Source: an uncultured Eubacteriales bacterium (lineage in GTDB: Bacteria; Bacillota; Clostridia; Oscillospirales; CAG-272). Taken from it: DNA of 59,319 bases. The stretch covers positions 1 through 59,319 of the forward strand of contig CAJLXA010000006.1 of the NCBI GenBank assembly GCA_905210485.1, written 5' to 3'. The position numbers and the translations under genes are program-made. Shown piece by piece: positions 43,398 through 52,619 of this stretch. The notes under the pieces are model-generated. The model saw only the letters and a list, made by a program, of their open reading frames with translations, did no database searches and was not told the DNA's origin. Position 1 is the stretch's first letter; the number at the start of each line of letters is the position of its first letter.

Positions 43398-43450
43398 AGC
43401 GCTCCTGCCTGCCGATATTTCAGTACGGCATATCGCGGGCGTTTTTCTTT
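43398..43450 (+). terminator. Possible terminator after the McrB-like pair
   Basis: A compound hairpin with TGCCG/CGGCA (near 43410-43432) inside an imperfect outer stem (GCGC/GGGCG), followed by TTTTTCTTTT. Confidence 0.5.
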
Positions 43451-43531
43451 TGTCAGAAATTTTTAAGTATAAAGACTAAACTTCCCGAAATCGGCGCATA
43501 CTGGAACTACCGAAAAGAAAGGAGATTCTAT

Positions 43532-43987
43532 ATGACAGTCACCGTAAAAGAAGAAGGACTTTTGAAAGATCTGAAAAATCAGGAACAACTTTGCATCGGC
43601 AAATATAAAAAGTATGCGGAGGAAGCAAAAGCGTCGGAACTGAAAGCGCTTTTCACCGAAATGGCCTCTGTAGAGGAAACGCATCTGAAAACCGTGAACG
43701 ATATTCTGGCGGGCAACGTTCCCACCGTTCCCGAAAAAATCGAAAACAGCAACAATAAAAACACTGGCAAAGTGACATACGAAAACGAAAGCGACAAACA
43801 GGCCGACGCTTTCCTTTGTCGCGATATGCTCTCCACTGAAAAACACGCGTCGGCTCTTTACGACACCTCGGTATTTGAATTCACCGCGCCCAACGCAAGA
43901 AAGGTACTGAATCACATTCAGGCCGAAGAACAGCAACACGGCGAACAACTCTATTCTTATATGAATGCCAACGGCATGTATATCTAA
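43532..43987 (+). CDS. CotF-like ferritin-fold spore coat protein
   Basis: 151 residues, almost all helical. The N-terminal half (KDLKNQEQLCIGKYKKYAEE, then an EMASVEETHL segment) and the C-terminal half (DMLSTEKHASALYDTSVFE, then EEQQHGEQLYSYMNANGMY) form the two helix pairs of the CotF/ferritin-like fold. The EEQQHGEQ-x-Y-x-YM-x-NGMY ending is the CotF signature. Such proteins occur in spore coats and in non-spore stress proteins. The start at 43532 follows AAAGGAGATTCTAT. It is monocistronic with a strong terminator. Confidence 0.82.
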   Translation: MTVTVKEEGLLKDLKNQEQLCIGKYKKYAEEAKASELKALFTEMASVEETHLKTVNDILAGNVPTVPEKIENSNNKNTGKVTYENESDKQADAFLCRDMLSTEKHASALYDTSVFEFTAPNARKVLNHIQAEEQQHGEQLYSYMNANGMYI

Positions 43988-43991
43988 AACG

Positions 43992-44029
43992 AAAACCGGA
44001 GAGGAAACTGCGTTTCCTCTCCGGTTTTT
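43992..44029. terminator. Terminator between the CotF-like gene and the phage cassette
   Basis: A perfect 17-bp stem (AAAACCGGAGAGGAAAC and its complement) around TGC, with A and T runs on both sides, so it can stop transcription from both directions. Confidence 0.93.
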
Positions 44030-44072
44030 ATCCTCTATTATGTAAATATAAGTGTACATAAAACCTGTGTTT

Positions 44073-44327
44073 CTACTTGGTTTTATGAAAAAACTGTTTT
44101 ACCGCTTCATATGCGCCCGTAGCGGCCAACCCGCTGATTCCGCCTCCGAGGAGCGCCACCGCGATGTCTTTTGCGCCGATCAGCGTCGGTGCCAGCAGGA
44201 AAACGATCCCGCCGGTCAGAATACCGAAAAGGCAGGACAGAAACGGAAACCATCGCCCGTCGATTCTGGTGCTTTTCAGTCCTTCGCATAGCAACCATGC
44301 AAATGCCGTAATAACAGGATAGGTCAT
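44073..44327 (-). CDS. Phage holin (Hol44-like, holin superfamily V type)
   Basis: 84 residues with two to three hydrophobic segments (about 3-17, 27-50, 53-70) and a basic C-terminal tail (FFHKTK). The pattern DGRWFPFLSCLFGILTGGIV followed by a second helix with ALLGGGISGLAATGAYEA is that of Hol44-type holins, which open the membrane for lysis. It is the last gene of the cassette. No endolysin gene accompanies it, which is unusual for a lytic module. Confidence 0.8.
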   Translation of the reverse strand: MTYPVITAFAWLLCEGLKSTRIDGRWFPFLSCLFGILTGGIVFLLAPTLIGAKDIAVALLGGGISGLAATGAYEAVKQFFHKTK

Positions 44328-44337
44328 GTTTACCTCC

Positions 44338-44658
44338 TCAGTTTTTGCCGCTTTGCGGCACTTCGTTCATTTTATACAGTTTGTGGCAAAGCTCGGTTGC
44401 CACGTCATTGCCGCCGAGTTTATGATAGGAATCGTATGCGCGCTTGACCGACTCCTTTACATAAAGCGGGCAATACCCGCGTTCACAGCTTTTTTCGTAT
44501 GTCCGTATGATCTCCGCGCGCAATAAACATTGCAGTCCTCTCTCCGAAGCGCGTTGCCGCACGGCGGCACGCCGTCCCGCCGCAAAGAGGGATGCTGCGG
44601 CAGAGGACAAAGCCCCTACCGCCGCCCCGATAAGCGAGGTAAGAAAACTCCCCGCCAT
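44338..44658 (-). CDS. Small phage protein of unknown function, next to the holin
   Basis: 106 residues. A short hydrophobic N-terminus (LTSLIGAAVGALSSAAASLFA) precedes a helical region with RAEIIRTYEKSCERGYCPLYVKE-type sequence and HKLGG, the pattern of small phage proteins seen between tail fibre and holin genes in Clostridia phages. It could be a second holin or antiholin. It starts at the stop of the upstream gene (overlap of one base). Confidence 0.65.
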   Translation of the reverse strand: MAGSFLTSLIGAAVGALSSAAASLFAAGRRAAVRQRASERGLQCLLRAEIIRTYEKSCERGYCPLYVKESVKRAYDSYHKLGGNDVATELCHKLYKMNEVPQSGKN

Positions 44659-44942
44659 CAGCAGTCTTCCGCCCCCGAAAAAGCGGGCATTTCTTTCAAT
44701 GTACGATATAACAGCGGAAAGAGCGGTTCCTTTTCCATGTCCTCGGACGAAAGTTCCATGCGGAACAGTTTCTCCGCCGCCTGCAGTGAAATGTCGTTTC
44801 TGCGGATCTCATCGTTAACATAACTCAGAATGTTGACGCCAACCGTCATTCCGTCTTTGTTTTTTTCAACCAGTACGCCTCCGATGCGATGATATGATGT
44901 TTTAACACCGTTTTTCAGTTCGATTTCTTTTTTCAATGCCAT
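44658..44942 (-). CDS. Small phage tail-region protein of unknown function
   Basis: 94 residues, no signal or membrane segment. The opening MALKKEIELKNGVKTSYHRI and the strand VGVNILSYVNDEIR are typical of small proteins that follow phage fibre genes. The start follows GGGGAAATTATC. It lies between the fibre gene and the holin-side proteins. Function unknown. Confidence 0.6.
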   Translation of the reverse strand: MALKKEIELKNGVKTSYHRIGGVLVEKNKDGMTVGVNILSYVNDEIRRNDISLQAAEKLFRMELSSEDMEKEPLFPLLYRTLKEMPAFSGAEDC

Positions 44943-44956
44943 GATAATTTCCCCTT

Positions 44957-46501
44957 TCAGATCAGTTTCAGAAGAGACTCCAGTTGCTCTTCCGTAATTT
45001 TCACATTACCGAGTGTGATATAACTTTTTTCGTTTTTGGTGCCGACGGCAAAAGCATTCTTCCGTTCGCTTTCCCTGATTCCCGCACCGACGATCAGGAG
45101 TGCGTCCGTGTCGTCTGCGTTGAACCGGCCGATAACCGTCTGATAGTCCGCGCCCGTAACGGTATAATATCCGCCTGCGTGAGAGGCGACATGTTTCGCC
45201 GCGGTGCCCTTTCCTTCCGCATGCGAAGCACTCCCCGTTGCACGGCAAAGCTGACCTTCCGCATGTGCGGCATAACCGCCGCTCCCCGTGCCGTACCCCT
45301 CGGCATGCGTATATTCGGACTGTGCGGCGGTGTTGCATCCTTCCGCATGCGCACCCGCGCCGACGGCCGTCGTACCGATGCCCTCCGCATGTGCCCCTGT
45401 ATTCAGCGCCGACGTTTCCTGCCCCTCCGCGTGACGGTAATATCCCGTGATTCTGCCGCCTTTCTTTCTCGCATGCCCGGCAGGGAGCATATACGTTGCG
45501 TCATATACATGCGGCGTGATGCGGATATCTTCCGAAATATCGTCAAGCATACCGTCATTGTAAGCCGAAAAGTATATCTTCGCGGTACCGTCCTCCATCG
45601 CGTCGAAACAGAAGCCCTCATCGTTATACAATGTGACATAACTGCCGTCGGTATCCCACGCCCGGTATACTTTGTCGCCGATATGTACGGTCAACGCATA
45701 TCCGTCGGTGATGTAACCGCCGTTCATGAGATATTCGGAAGATTCTTCCGTACATACAAAATAACGCTTTCCTTGTTTCACTGGGAACGTGCAAAGCAGA
45801 ATCTCCGCATTTTCTGCCGTTCCGAAAACACTGCCGGCCAGAATCATTACCCTCTCGTCGGAAAACTCCGCCAGGATCGGGCCGGCGCTGTACGGTTGCG
45901 TGAATGTCAGACGGTTGCCGTCGGCGACCTTATCCTTATATACGCCGATCTCCGCGCAGGCCGTATCGGCGTCGACCATTTGGACGGTCAGTGCGTTTGC
46001 TATCGGAATCGCTTCTTTCAGATCGTCGATTCTGCACGACAACGCATTTTTTGCTTCACCGATTTCATCGTGTAAAGTCGATTGCGTCGCGCTGATGCTG
46101 TTCGACAAAGAAACGTTAACGCCGCTTATTTTTGATTTCAGTTCCGAAGCCGTGCGCGTAAGTTCCGACTGCACCGCACCGACGGCGGAACGTATGTCGC
46201 TGTGCGCGTCGGATGCCGTGTTATGCGATGCGATATGCCCGTCGGCTATGTCCGTTGCCGCAGATTCGGCCGTTTTTCCGCCGTTTGTGCGCAGAGCCTC
46301 GTATAATTCTCCGCTGGTCACCGCTCCGACAAATTCATTATATCGTGCGGCATTCAATTTGCCGAGCGCGTCAAATGCCGCTTTCAGTTCATCGGCGGAC
46401 ATGGCTCTTTCTCCGTAGCCGCTGTCTTCATTCGGTCTGTCCGAAAGCCTCGAAATGCTCGCCGCCGCGATCTCGGCGTCGGTGATTTTCTGTATACTCA
46501 T
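44957..46501 (-). CDS. Tail fibre / receptor-binding protein with YadA-like head repeats
   Basis: 514 residues. Residues to about 170 are helical and coiled-coil-like with heptad patterns (TRTASELKSKISGVNVSLSN), a trimer stem. The middle is beta-rich. At about 353-445 there are seven HAEG (one HAGG) repeats spaced about 14 residues apart, the head motif of trimeric autotransporter adhesins and many phage fibres. The end (FAVGTKNEKSYITLGNVKIT) is a common fibre tip. It probably binds the host surface. It overlaps the upstream nozzle gene by four bases. Confidence 0.8.
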   Translation of the reverse strand: MSIQKITDAEIAAASISRLSDRPNEDSGYGERAMSADELKAAFDALGKLNAARYNEFVGAVTSGELYEALRTNGGKTAESAATDIADGHIASHNTASDAHSDIRSAVGAVQSELTRTASELKSKISGVNVSLSNSISATQSTLHDEIGEAKNALSCRIDDLKEAIPIANALTVQMVDADTACAEIGVYKDKVADGNRLTFTQPYSAGPILAEFSDERVMILAGSVFGTAENAEILLCTFPVKQGKRYFVCTEESSEYLMNGGYITDGYALTVHIGDKVYRAWDTDGSYVTLYNDEGFCFDAMEDGTAKIYFSAYNDGMLDDISEDIRITPHVYDATYMLPAGHARKKGGRITGYYRHAEGQETSALNTGAHAEGIGTTAVGAGAHAEGCNTAAQSEYTHAEGYGTGSGGYAAHAEGQLCRATGSASHAEGKGTAAKHVASHAGGYYTVTGADYQTVIGRFNADDTDALLIVGAGIRESERKNAFAVGTKNEKSYITLGNVKITEEQLESLLKLI

Positions 46502-49500
46502 CGTTTGATCTTACCTCCGATCGTGTACCGGTACGATAACCCGCAGAATCCGAACCGACAACGGTAATCGTCCGTATAAAAATAATATTGTTTTTCGGCA
46601 TAACGCTTGTTTATATCCTTTATCGGATACAGTCCCGTAAAATTGTTTTTGAATGATACGGAAGAAAAATTCCACGAACCGAAATCGGCGCCCGCCGCGC
46701 ATAATGTATCCGTAACGCCGTTATCCCGGTCGCTTTCCCGAATGCCGACATGCAGCCTGCCGCCGGAAAACCGCGTCAGTTTCAGAACGGTTGAGCGATG
46801 AACCGTCTTTTTCATCAGATAAGGAACCCCCTCATCGTCAAAAGGCATTGTACAGCCGGACCGATAACGTCTTCCGGCAAACGTATACCATTCCAAAGGA
46901 ATTCTTCCGTCTTCTCCGCGCTTATCTGTATTGAAACAGCAAAGATTACCGTCGGCCGTTCCGAAATAGACTTGGTTGCCATCCGACGCAAGCTCTACAG
47001 CCGGCGAAAAAACGCCGCCCTCCGTTTCTCCGCGCGTCGTGCATAAAACGCGCTTTTCTCCCTCCGTAACATAGTGGTATCCGCCATCTGTCAGCACGTC
47101 TCCTTCCACGCGCATACCCGTTTTTTCCGACAGAACATATCCCGTACACGCCGCCGGAAGAGACGCCGCATACTCATACCGTGTTTTTTCGCCGCTGTAA
47201 GTACCGATGCCCGTCAGTCTGTAGAAATCATAACCGTCGCTGTCCGATCCGTGCCCGTCGGCAAGTAGCACTTCTCCGTCACCGCATGACAAAAACAAAT
47301 ACCCGGAAGCCACTGCCGCGGAAACCTTTTTCCCGCGTCGCTCACGGAACCATTTTTCAACGCGCGCGGAACGGCGGTAAACCGCTCTTTCACCGGCCGC
47401 AGTCGCGTTGCCGATACCGTAAAGGCCCGTTGCGGAAGCAAATACCGCGTCGCCGGCAAAATTCATGGCCGCATAAACATGCGAAACGCCGAACCCTCCC
47501 GCCGTAACGGGATAAATGCGCGGGCACAGATCGTCCGCCACGTCGTTTCCCGTATGACAGTAAAGAAAATCCCCCGTTGCGTCTTCCTTAAAAACGAACA
47601 GCGACCCCGACGCCGGCAGCATCGCCGTGATTTTTCCGCCCGCGCCGTTTTCCGAAAAATAGTTGTTCGCACCGCAATAGGCCGGATCTATCGCCCCGTC
47701 ACGGTTGCGCGACGCATAGAATACCGTCTCCGGAAGCGCCGGATTCCCCGTAAAAAACGGCCGTCCGTCAAACATCACGCCGATCGTCGCTTTCTCAATC
47801 GCCGCGCGACGCGCCCCGCGGAAACCTGTGTTCTCCCGGAACGATCCGCGCGCGTCACTATACAGCTGCAGGCGTAGTGAAAGCCGGCCGCCCGCCAGTT
47901 TCTCCGCGTCGGTCACGGCAATTTCGCACGCCGATACCACGCCGTCGCCGTCACGGTTTCCGTAAACGGGTCGGTAGGTGGCCATACCGTCGGCCGCCTG
48001 TAACTTCGGAACAAATTGCACGTGATCCGGCACGGCGCCTTCTGTCGCATAAAAATAAACCGTAAGCGAACCGTTACCCGAAAGCGGACCGATCACGGCG
48101 CCGTCGCCTGTGTCCGATGCCGTATGGAGAAGTTTCCCCGCCGTGTCCCGATATTCCGCTTTCAGGCCGCATCCCGTGCCTTTCGGCGCGCCGGATAAAC
48201 GGAAATACCCCGTACACTCCGTCAATGTCGAAATTGCCAGTTCATCATCATAATCCGCATTTCCCCAAACCGTAAACGATCCGTCATTGGCCGGAAGCAG
48301 TTTCAGTTGTGCCGGATATTTGTTTTTCACCGCCGCAATAACCGCGCCCACGGATAAGATATTGTCGCTGTCCGGAGAAAACACCGGCGATGTCGTCGCG
48401 CCGATCGCCACGTTTTCAAAAGATACGTTCAGCAGAGCGCGCACATAACCGCCGATCGGAAACCGATACACACCGCCTTTTTCCGTGGGAGCCGTACACC
48501 CGTCGCGGAACGCAACGCCCGCCTTTTCCGTGAGATCTTTGAACGAAGCCGGCGTAAAAGAAGACGCAACATGGTCGGTTACGTCATCAAGTCCCTCTTT
48601 GAGACCGCCGTAGTCCACCCCCGTCACCGCATGGCACCCCGCAAACGCTCCCGTACCGATCTTCGTCACGTTCTTCGCCATATAAATGTACGAAAGTCCC
48701 GTACAGTTCATAAATGCAAAATCGCCGATTTCCCGAACATTGTCCGGCAGAATAAGCCGTTTTAAGCATACGCAGTTCTGAAATGCCGAATCGCCGATTG
48801 AGGTCAGCGTATCCGGCAGAATCAGCGTTTGCATCTTTGCGGAGCGGAACGCGTCCTCGCCGATTGCCGTCACGGTATACTCCCGCCCGCGTATCGTCGT
48901 TTCACGCGGTATCCGTATCGCCGCCGTGCCGGTATCCGCCGCCTCCGTCAGCGTACAGCTTTTGCCGTCCTCATTTACCGTATAGGAAAAACCGGCGCTG
49001 TACGCCGTATAAGAAGAAAGATCGCCGAATATGTACTGTGCCTCCGCCTTGTCCGTAAGCAGATTTTCCTGTTCGTACATCTGTCCGTTAAGATAGAGGA
49101 GCGGCACATAAGCGTTCGCCACCACCGAAGAAAAACTGCCGTCCGCATGCAATACATAGTACCCGTTGCCGTCAAGAAGATACAGGTCTTCCCCGAAAAC
49201 AAAGGCGCGACTTTCCGTGTCCGCCATATTCTCCGTCACTTTTTCCGGTTCTTTTCCCGAATCGTCTTTTTCCCCGGTAAAAAACCGGTACAGATTTTTT
49301 CCGGCATGCACGACCGCCGCGCGGCGGTTCTCTACCGTATAGAAAAAAATACCGTTGATACGCGCGCCGAAGGCAAATAATTTGCGGAATCCCGGAATTG
49401 TTTCCGCGTCGGTACCGCCGCTTCCGTAATCCCGATACATGTTTTCAATCTGCACAAACGATTTCTTTCGGCCTCCCGGATCTTCGCGCATATCCACTCC

Positions 49501-49557
49501 GGAAAATCCTGTGCGCGAACGGCTGTAAACGGTGTTTTTACCCGATGTTTCACTCAT
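46498..49557 (-). CDS. Podovirus tail nozzle/stabilisation-like protein with inserted BspA-type leucine-rich repeats
   Basis: 1019 residues. The N-terminus (MSETSGKNTVYSR, then an MYRDYGSGGTDAETIPGFRK segment) and the beta-propeller-like sequence with FYTVENRRAAVVHAGKNLYRF resemble nozzle or gp12-type tail proteins of short-tailed phages. Residues about 219-312 are BspA-like repeats (TAIGEDAF, LILPDTLTSIGDSAFQNC, IGDFAFMNC, KIGTGAFAGC). Later parts are again propeller-like. The start at 49557 is chosen over 49656 because it follows GGTGGTGAGAAAA and clears the upstream gene. The repeats are an insertion not expected in a nozzle core. Confidence 0.65.
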   Translation of the reverse strand: MSETSGKNTVYSRSRTGFSGVDMREDPGGRKKSFVQIENMYRDYGSGGTDAETIPGFRKLFAFGARINGIFFYTVENRRAAVVHAGKNLYRFFTGEKDDSGKEPEKVTENMADTESRAFVFGEDLYLLDGNGYYVLHADGSFSSVVANAYVPLLYLNGQMYEQENLLTDKAEAQYIFGDLSSYTAYSAGFSYTVNEDGKSCTLTEAADTGTAAIRIPRETTIRGREYTVTAIGEDAFRSAKMQTLILPDTLTSIGDSAFQNCVCLKRLILPDNVREIGDFAFMNCTGLSYIYMAKNVTKIGTGAFAGCHAVTGVDYGGLKEGLDDVTDHVASSFTPASFKDLTEKAGVAFRDGCTAPTEKGGVYRFPIGGYVRALLNVSFENVAIGATTSPVFSPDSDNILSVGAVIAAVKNKYPAQLKLLPANDGSFTVWGNADYDDELAISTLTECTGYFRLSGAPKGTGCGLKAEYRDTAGKLLHTASDTGDGAVIGPLSGNGSLTVYFYATEGAVPDHVQFVPKLQAADGMATYRPVYGNRDGDGVVSACEIAVTDAEKLAGGRLSLRLQLYSDARGSFRENTGFRGARRAAIEKATIGVMFDGRPFFTGNPALPETVFYASRNRDGAIDPAYCGANNYFSENGAGGKITAMLPASGSLFVFKEDATGDFLYCHTGNDVADDLCPRIYPVTAGGFGVSHVYAAMNFAGDAVFASATGLYGIGNATAAGERAVYRRSARVEKWFRERRGKKVSAAVASGYLFLSCGDGEVLLADGHGSDSDGYDFYRLTGIGTYSGEKTRYEYAASLPAACTGYVLSEKTGMRVEGDVLTDGGYHYVTEGEKRVLCTTRGETEGGVFSPAVELASDGNQVYFGTADGNLCCFNTDKRGEDGRIPLEWYTFAGRRYRSGCTMPFDDEGVPYLMKKTVHRSTVLKLTRFSGGRLHVGIRESDRDNGVTDTLCAAGADFGSWNFSSVSFKNNFTGLYPIKDINKRYAEKQYYFYTDDYRCRFGFCGLSYRYTIGGKIKR

Positions 49558-49562
49558 TTTTC

Positions 49563-50099
49563 TCACCACCCGTTCCGCATGATCGTCTCCGATGTGCGCG
49601 CCGGAAGACGTTCCGCCATCAGTGTTCCCGCAAGACTGCGGTAGTCCTGCAAGCACCGTAGCGCAAACTCACTGTCGTCATCGTAAAACAACGCGTACCC
49701 CAGATACAGAATAAGCAGTTGCTCCAACTCGTCGTCCAGCGGTATTTCCGCGTCCCTGCCCTCCTCCGTATATACCGGCAGCGACGGTATATACGTCACC
49801 GCTAATTCCCGGAACGGCGCATATACCGTAAGCACCTGCCTGCCGTCGGTGCGATACGGTACGGGGGGAAAAACTCCCCCCGCGCCGAATCCGAGAAAAT
49901 CCGCGGCATACGCCGTCATGTCGAATGTGTAAGGCGGCTCGCCTCCGGGACACCCGACATGCAGGATTTTCGTATACGGTTTTATCTTTCTTACCGCGGC
50001 AACGGCACGCGGCAGGAAAGAAAGATACCGGTTATAGGCCGGCGCTTCTCTGTCATTTCCGAGCAACAGAAGCTCGGCATAACATTCTGTCACTGTCAT
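49563..50099 (-). CDS. Phage head-tail connector / tail adaptor-like protein
   Basis: 178 residues, no membrane segment. The opening MTVTECYAELLLLGND and the late LEQLLILYLGYALFYDDDSEFALRCLQDY resemble the helix-rich adaptor proteins that follow the capsid gene in short-tailed phages (gp11-like). Its place between capsid and nozzle supports this. The start follows GAGGTGCAATC. The call is mainly positional. Confidence 0.55.
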   Translation of the reverse strand: MTVTECYAELLLLGNDREAPAYNRYLSFLPRAVAAVRKIKPYTKILHVGCPGGEPPYTFDMTAYAADFLGFGAGGVFPPVPYRTDGRQVLTVYAPFRELAVTYIPSLPVYTEEGRDAEIPLDDELEQLLILYLGYALFYDDDSEFALRCLQDYRSLAGTLMAERLPARTSETIMRNGW

Positions 50100-50153
50100 G
50101 ATTGCACCTCGTTTTTATCAGTGATTTTGTAAAACAATATTTACATTTTATCA

Positions 50154-51188
50154 TTAAAGTGCCGTGGCGTCCGCAACAGCCTTGTCGCTGTCCACCAAAA
50201 GAAGAATGTGTTTATACGAACCGAAACCAACGCCGAAACGGCATCTTCCGTTCCAGATATAGTTGCCTGTATGATTGTCCACAAAATTGGTAACGGTCAG
50301 CGGTACGCGATTAAAGAACATATTGCCGGCCAGATTCTTATTGGCCTCGCTCGACATGACCATAATGCGATCATCGGCGGACTGCCAACCCGGCATGACC
50401 ACAATGTTCCATCTGCCGTATTGCAGGTTCACATCGTTATAACCGTTGCCGAGCGCCCCCTCGGAACCGCACACCTTTTTCACAATGGTTTCCGCGGCGG
50501 GGCGGTTACCGGGAAGAATGATGGTGTCCGGTGTATAGCCGAGCGGCTCGCCGTTCTCGTCTTTCATCGAACGCATACGCATCGTAACTTTGCCGAGCGC
50601 GTCCTCAAATTCGGCAGTCGAACCGAGTACGCTTCCGTAAAAATAGTTGGACTGTGTGCCCGCATTATCGCCCGCGCCGTATGTATGCGCAGAGGAAAAA
50701 AGAGCCTTGCCGTCGGGCGCTTTCAGGTCGAGCGTGGCGCCGGCAAACGTTCCGCTTGTCGCCGTGCCGTTCGCCAGAACATATTCGCAGATTTTGTGCA
50801 TGGTTTTATAGTATGCGCGCGTAAAATTCTCTGCGCGATGCTTCGCGTCGGCCGCAACGCCGTAATTCGCGTCTTCCATCATTTCCGCGGTAATAATGAA
50901 CTCTTTCGTGAACTGAATGTGTTCAATGAATTTGGTATACGTTTCACGTAACGTATCCCCGGCGGCCGCCGCGCCTTCCGCCGTTGCGGTAAAAACGTCG
51001 AATTCATTCTGTCCGACGATCGTCTCGCCGAATTTGTTCGATTTCTCCACATTGAAAAGCCAGTCGCAGATGCCACCCTTCTTTGTCAGAAGATCGCTCT
51101 CATGTTCGATAACCATTTTTATGGGCGTTTCCATTTTACCGATGGCCGCATTGTTGAAACCCGTGGATTTCGCATAAAGAATAGACAT
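50154..51188 (-). CDS. Phage major capsid protein (HK97-fold type)
   Basis: 344 residues. Features of the fold: a helical N-arm, the ETYTKFIEHIQFTKEFIIT strand (E-loop/P-domain), a spine helix AENFTRAYYKTMHKICEYVL, the GKALFSSAHTYG loop, and the C-terminal A-domain with PDTIILPGNRPAAETIVKK and NRVPLTVTNFVDNHTGNYIW. It forms the shell of the head. It follows a scaffold-like gene by 38 bases. The short gap on its downstream side (50100-50153) holds a TGTAAA/TTTACA inverted repeat. Confidence 0.85.
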   Translation of the reverse strand: MSILYAKSTGFNNAAIGKMETPIKMVIEHESDLLTKKGGICDWLFNVEKSNKFGETIVGQNEFDVFTATAEGAAAAGDTLRETYTKFIEHIQFTKEFIITAEMMEDANYGVAADAKHRAENFTRAYYKTMHKICEYVLANGTATSGTFAGATLDLKAPDGKALFSSAHTYGAGDNAGTQSNYFYGSVLGSTAEFEDALGKVTMRMRSMKDENGEPLGYTPDTIILPGNRPAAETIVKKVCGSEGALGNGYNDVNLQYGRWNIVVMPGWQSADDRIMVMSSEANKNLAGNMFFNRVPLTVTNFVDNHTGNYIWNGRCRFGVGFGSYKHILLLVDSDKAVADATAL

Positions 51189-51226
51189 ATGATATTTCTC
51201 CTTTTATTTTATAATTCTTTTGCCTT

Positions 51227-51793
51227 TTACTGTTTTACCCGTCGGTAAAGCGACAGAAGTTCGCGCGGAGAAAGATCCGCAAAAAGCGCTTTCGCCTCCG
51301 CCATTTCACCGTAACTCATACCGGCTGTCCCGCATGCCGCGCGCCGCGGTAAAATCGGCTGTGCCTTCTGTCTTTCCGCGCTGTCGGGAGACAGCGTTGC
51401 GGAAGACAGGGGGAAAACCGCCGCGAGATAGGCCTCCGACGGCGTAAGTCCCAGTTCGCGCAGTTCGCCGTATCGGTGCAGATTCGGCATTTCCTTCAAC
51501 GAACCGAAAGCCATGGCCTCAGGATGGGCCGCACAGATTTCGCGATAATCCTCATTCATAAGAACGCCGTAATCCGCTTCTGTCGCCTCTTCCGCGGTCG
51601 TGTTCTCCGCGGTTTCGTCATCTCCCGCATAAGAATCCGTTGTCGCCTCCGCCGCGGCTTCCGTTACCTCCGCGTCGCTTCCGCTTTCTTCTTCCGCCGC
51701 AACCGCATTTTCCGCGGATACCGTGTCACATTCCTCGGTTGTAACTTTTTCCGCAATCTCGGTTTCCGATACGTTTACCGTCGTTTCTTCCAT
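51227..51793 (-). CDS. Scaffolding-like protein
   Basis: 188 residues. The first 80 are very acidic and low in complexity (runs of E, A, T), the rest helical, ending in a basic tail (LSLYRRVKQ). An acidic rod with a basic C-terminus placed directly before the capsid gene is the usual form of phage scaffolding proteins. No sequence motif proves it. The start follows AAGGAGGTACAGCG. Confidence 0.6.
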   Translation of the reverse strand: MEETTVNVSETEIAEKVTTEECDTVSAENAVAAEEESGSDAEVTEAAAEATTDSYAGDDETAENTTAEEATEADYGVLMNEDYREICAAHPEAMAFGSLKEMPNLHRYGELRELGLTPSEAYLAAVFPLSSATLSPDSAERQKAQPILPRRAACGTAGMSYGEMAEAKALFADLSPRELLSLYRRVKQ

Positions 51794-51805
51794 CGCTGTA
51801 CCTCC

Positions 51806-51925
51806 TTATTTCACGCGAAGATCGCGCTTTGCGGCAATCACGCCGCTTTTTCTTTTTTCATTCGGCTTTACCACCGCTTTCACCGGTGCATAACCTTTTT
51901 CTCTGTACGGATTTTTGGATTTCAT
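51806..51925 (-). CDS. Small basic phage protein
   Basis: 39 residues, rich in Lys and Arg (ends AAKRDLRVK). The start at 51925 follows AGAAAGGAATATAAC; it fills the gap between two phage genes without overlap. Function unknown; it may bind DNA or the scaffold. Confidence 0.55.
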   Translation of the reverse strand: MKSKNPYREKGYAPVKAVVKPNEKRKSGVIAAKRDLRVK

Positions 51926-51941
51926 GTTATATTCCTTTCTT

Positions 51942-52619
51942 TTATTCGATCGTATAAATAGATGCGGAATTTTTCTCTTTTCGCGCGGCTTCCGAAGCTT
52001 CGGCAATCATTTCCGCCGCCTCGCCGTCAAGTCCGCAGGCAACGGCATAGCGGTAGGCCGCCTGGTAACCGAGACCGTATCGGATTGCGCGCTCGGTAAC
52101 CTCTTTTTTCTTCTCGTCCCGTGCCACCGCCGTGGCCACTGTCGCCGTTGCCGCCGCGTCACTGTCGCCGAGACCGCTTATGACCGCATATTGATAGGCG
52201 GTATCGGCGTCAAAAATCTTTTTGTTTCCGATTGAAGACGCCACCTGTTTACGGAGCGTCTCCGCCTTTTCGCGTTCCCCTTCAAGGTACGCCGCATAGT
52301 CCGAGCGGTTTTTCCGTGCGCCGGCTTCGGCCTGTTTTGCGGCCGTTTCTTCCGCATTGCGCATGCTCTCTCCCGCCGCCTCTTCCAAATACGCGCCGTA
52401 TCCGCTCCCCGCCATTCCGCCGCGACCGAGCTTTTCCGCCGCTTCGCCGTAAGTCGGAAGCGACTTTTCATATACCGTGATCGCGTTTTTCAGCGTATCG
52501 GCATATACGGGCGCCGGATCGGTGCCGTTTTTCAGTATATAATCCGCATAGGAATCCGTCTTCTGATTCTCAATCGCCGCATTGCGGATATACTGCCGCA
52601 TAAAATCTTCCAGGGTCAT
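51942..52619 (-). CDS. Phage structural or injection-type protein of unknown function
   Basis: 225 residues, mostly helical and Ala/Glu rich with a Gly-rich patch (RGGMAGSGYGAYLEEA, about 66-82). The last part (ADTAYQYAVISGLGDSDAAA, then RYAVACGLDGEAAEM) has two similar helix-turn units. It lies between portal and scaffold, where short-tailed phages often keep ejection or gatekeeper proteins. It overlaps the portal stop by four bases. Confidence 0.5.
   Translation of the reverse strand: MTLEDFMRQYIRNAAIENQKTDSYADYILKNGTDPAPVYADTLKNAITVYEKSLPTYGEAAEKLGRGGMAGSGYGAYLEEAAGESMRNAEETAAKQAEAGARKNRSDYAAYLEGEREKAETLRKQVASSIGNKKIFDADTAYQYAVISGLGDSDAAATATVATAVARDEKKKEVTERAIRYGLGYQAAYRYAVACGLDGEAAEMIAEASEAARKEKNSASIYTIE

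Noticed and set aside
44073..44942. An endolysin among the small genes near the holin
   Set aside because: None of the three small proteins has amidase, lysozyme or NlpC/P60 motifs.
44984..46075. A 363-codon plus-strand frame opposite the fibre gene
   Set aside because: The minus strand has the HAEG repeats, the coiled coil and a four-base overlap with the next gene; the plus frame has no support.
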